From contig CAJVPP010001500.1 in assembly GCA_910592005.1 (NCBI GenBank), positions 1 to 19,582 of the forward strand: a stretch of 19,582 nucleotides of DNA, written 5' to 3'. The translations under genes and the position numbers were made by a program. The notes beneath the pieces were generated by a model. The model was not told the DNA's origin. It worked only from the letters and a program-made list of their open reading frames with translations, and did no database searches. The stretch's first letter is position 1. Every line of letters begins with the position of its first letter. Below, one piece after another: positions 19,009 through 19,582 of this stretch. This DNA is from Funneliformis mosseae. Its lineage: Eukaryota; Glomeromycota; Glomeromycetes; Glomerales; Glomeraceae.

Positions 19009-19175
19009 ATGGAATATGTGAAAATGAATTGTGATGGTAAGTGTAAATCGTTATTATATTATTTTTTTACCTCAGTTGCTAATACTTTCGTAATTATATT
19101 ATAGGTTTGAAATTTCTTAATCCCAGTTCTCTTTCGAGAAATAATGTTTTGTGTGTTTGGGAGAGGTATAGATAG
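19009..19175 (+). CDS. Putative tiny two-exon gene (32 aa), hypothetical
   Basis: Exon 1 is 19009-19036 and exon 2 is 19105-19175, ending in TAG. The 68-nt intron (19037-19104) has a consensus donor GTAAGT, a branch-like GCTAAT and a TATAG acceptor, and its size equals intron 1 of the pseudogene at 2096. Splicing gives MEYVKMNCDG plus LKFLNPSSLS and RNNVLCVWERYR. The surrounding sequence is less AT-rich than the rest, and a CACGTG box lies at 18922-18927. No homology is recognised. It may instead be part of a longer transcript or a chance frame; the intron is more convincing than the protein. Confidence -1.
19037..19104 (+). other. Candidate intron (68 nt)
   Basis: GATG|GTAAGT donor, TTGCTAATACTTT as branch-site region, ATTATAG|GTTTG acceptor. 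It is the best-formed intron signal in the right half of the window and shows no damage. Confidence -1.
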
Positions 19176-19470
19176 ATAAAAATTCTGTAAATATGGGTGG
19201 GATAATTTATTTTGAAAACCTAGTATATTAAAAGAGTGTGAAGGTGAAATCACGTAATTAGCAATAAAAGTAGAAAAAAGTTAGTTATAGATATTTTTTG
19301 TAAATGTGAGAGAGCAAAGAAATAACTTGATGCTGGGACTCGCATTAAATGGCTTAGGATAGCATCATATATTTCGTTCGCTACCTACTGAAAAATTAAT
19401 AAAATTTCAATCGAAAAATTTTTTCTTAAAGTGCTTATGTTAATTGTATACCGAAGTTTTTGTCTAATTG
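19176..19470. other. Moderately AT-rich region upstream of integrase fragment
   Basis: No coding sense on the + strand. A 64-codon open frame on the - strand (19253-19059) overlaps the candidate intron and is probably chance. TTGATGCT (19328-19335) and AGCATCAT (19361-19368) form a short dyad around the less AT-rich sequence between them. Confidence -1.
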
Positions 19471-19582
19471 TCTTTTTTACAACTATGGCGCTACTATACC
19501 GATGCTGGAATAGATTTTGTTGGACCTTTACCACGAACTAGTAAAGGAAATAAATATATCATTGTTGCCATGGACTACCTAA
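19471..19582 (+). CDS. Ty3/Gypsy-type integrase core fragment (runs off the window)
   Basis: The frame reads LWRYYTDAGIDFVGPLPRTS then KGNKYIIVAMDYL to the last base. G-I-D-F-V-G-P-L-P with K-G-N-K-Y-I-I-V-A-x-D-Y is the start of the rve integrase core of Ty3/Gypsy polyproteins. The Asp codon at 19513 is the first catalytic residue of the D,D-35-E triad; the others lie beyond the edge. No stop or frameshift is seen over 37 codons and the base composition is more GC-rich than anywhere except the retroposon, suggesting a younger element than the relics to the left. The zinc-binding domain expected upstream is not found, so the element is truncated at about 19470 or interrupted. Confidence -1.

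Noticed and set aside
19059..19253. 64-codon - strand frame with fairly complex composition
   Set aside because: No recognisable domain. It overlaps the well-formed + strand intron. Possible but unsupported.

Overview
This window looks like a very AT-rich fungal (or similar microbial eukaryote) genome segment made almost entirely of decayed mobile and repetitive DNA. Short GT...AG introns of 68-82 nt still mark two of the coding relics. The protein families I can place (a FAR1/MULE-type transposase, a SAM plus protein-kinase-like protein, a Ty3/Gypsy integrase, and two large DDE-like families with many stops) resemble the expanded families of arbuscular mycorrhizal fungi such as Rhizophagus. 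That assignment is from memory of family patterns, not from a search.

Layout, all recognisable coding relics on the + strand: (1) 2-1783, the 3' two thirds or more of a DDE-like transposase gene ending in a C2H2 zinc finger, in one unbroken reading frame with eight internal TGA/TAG codons. (2) 2096-6475, a multi-exon transposase-like pseudogene with four discernible introns; the second intron carries a polyadenylated non-coding retroposon (3227-3993) with 14-bp target-site duplications. (3) 7304-9430, a MULE transposase relic split by a 1.35-kb repeat-rich insertion (7803-9147) with an 8-bp duplication. The insertion has AGCT-rich ends around a 30-bp minisatellite. (4) 9713-11087, short decayed coding stretches of unknown family. 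(5) 11574-12411, inverted and direct repeats. (6) 12414-14408, a SAM-domain plus kinase-like pseudogene. (7) 14686-15390, relics of unknown family. (8) 15.4-19.0 kb, AT-rich repeats including a TA-flanked MITE candidate (16951-17454). (9) 19009-19175, a possible tiny spliced gene. (10) 19471-19582, the undamaged start of a Ty3/Gypsy integrase core running off the window.

The unifying feature is the mode of decay. In four unrelated relics the inferred changes are overwhelmingly C to T or G to A (Arg/Gln to stop, Trp to stop, Pro to Leu, His to Tyr, Gly to Asp/Glu/Arg, Asp to Asn, Glu to Lys), with few indels. This fits deamination of methylated cytosine or a RIP-like process acting on repeats. 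The integrase at the right edge shows no such damage and is probably a recent arrival. No tRNA, rRNA or CRISPR was seen, and no intact long gene is present.
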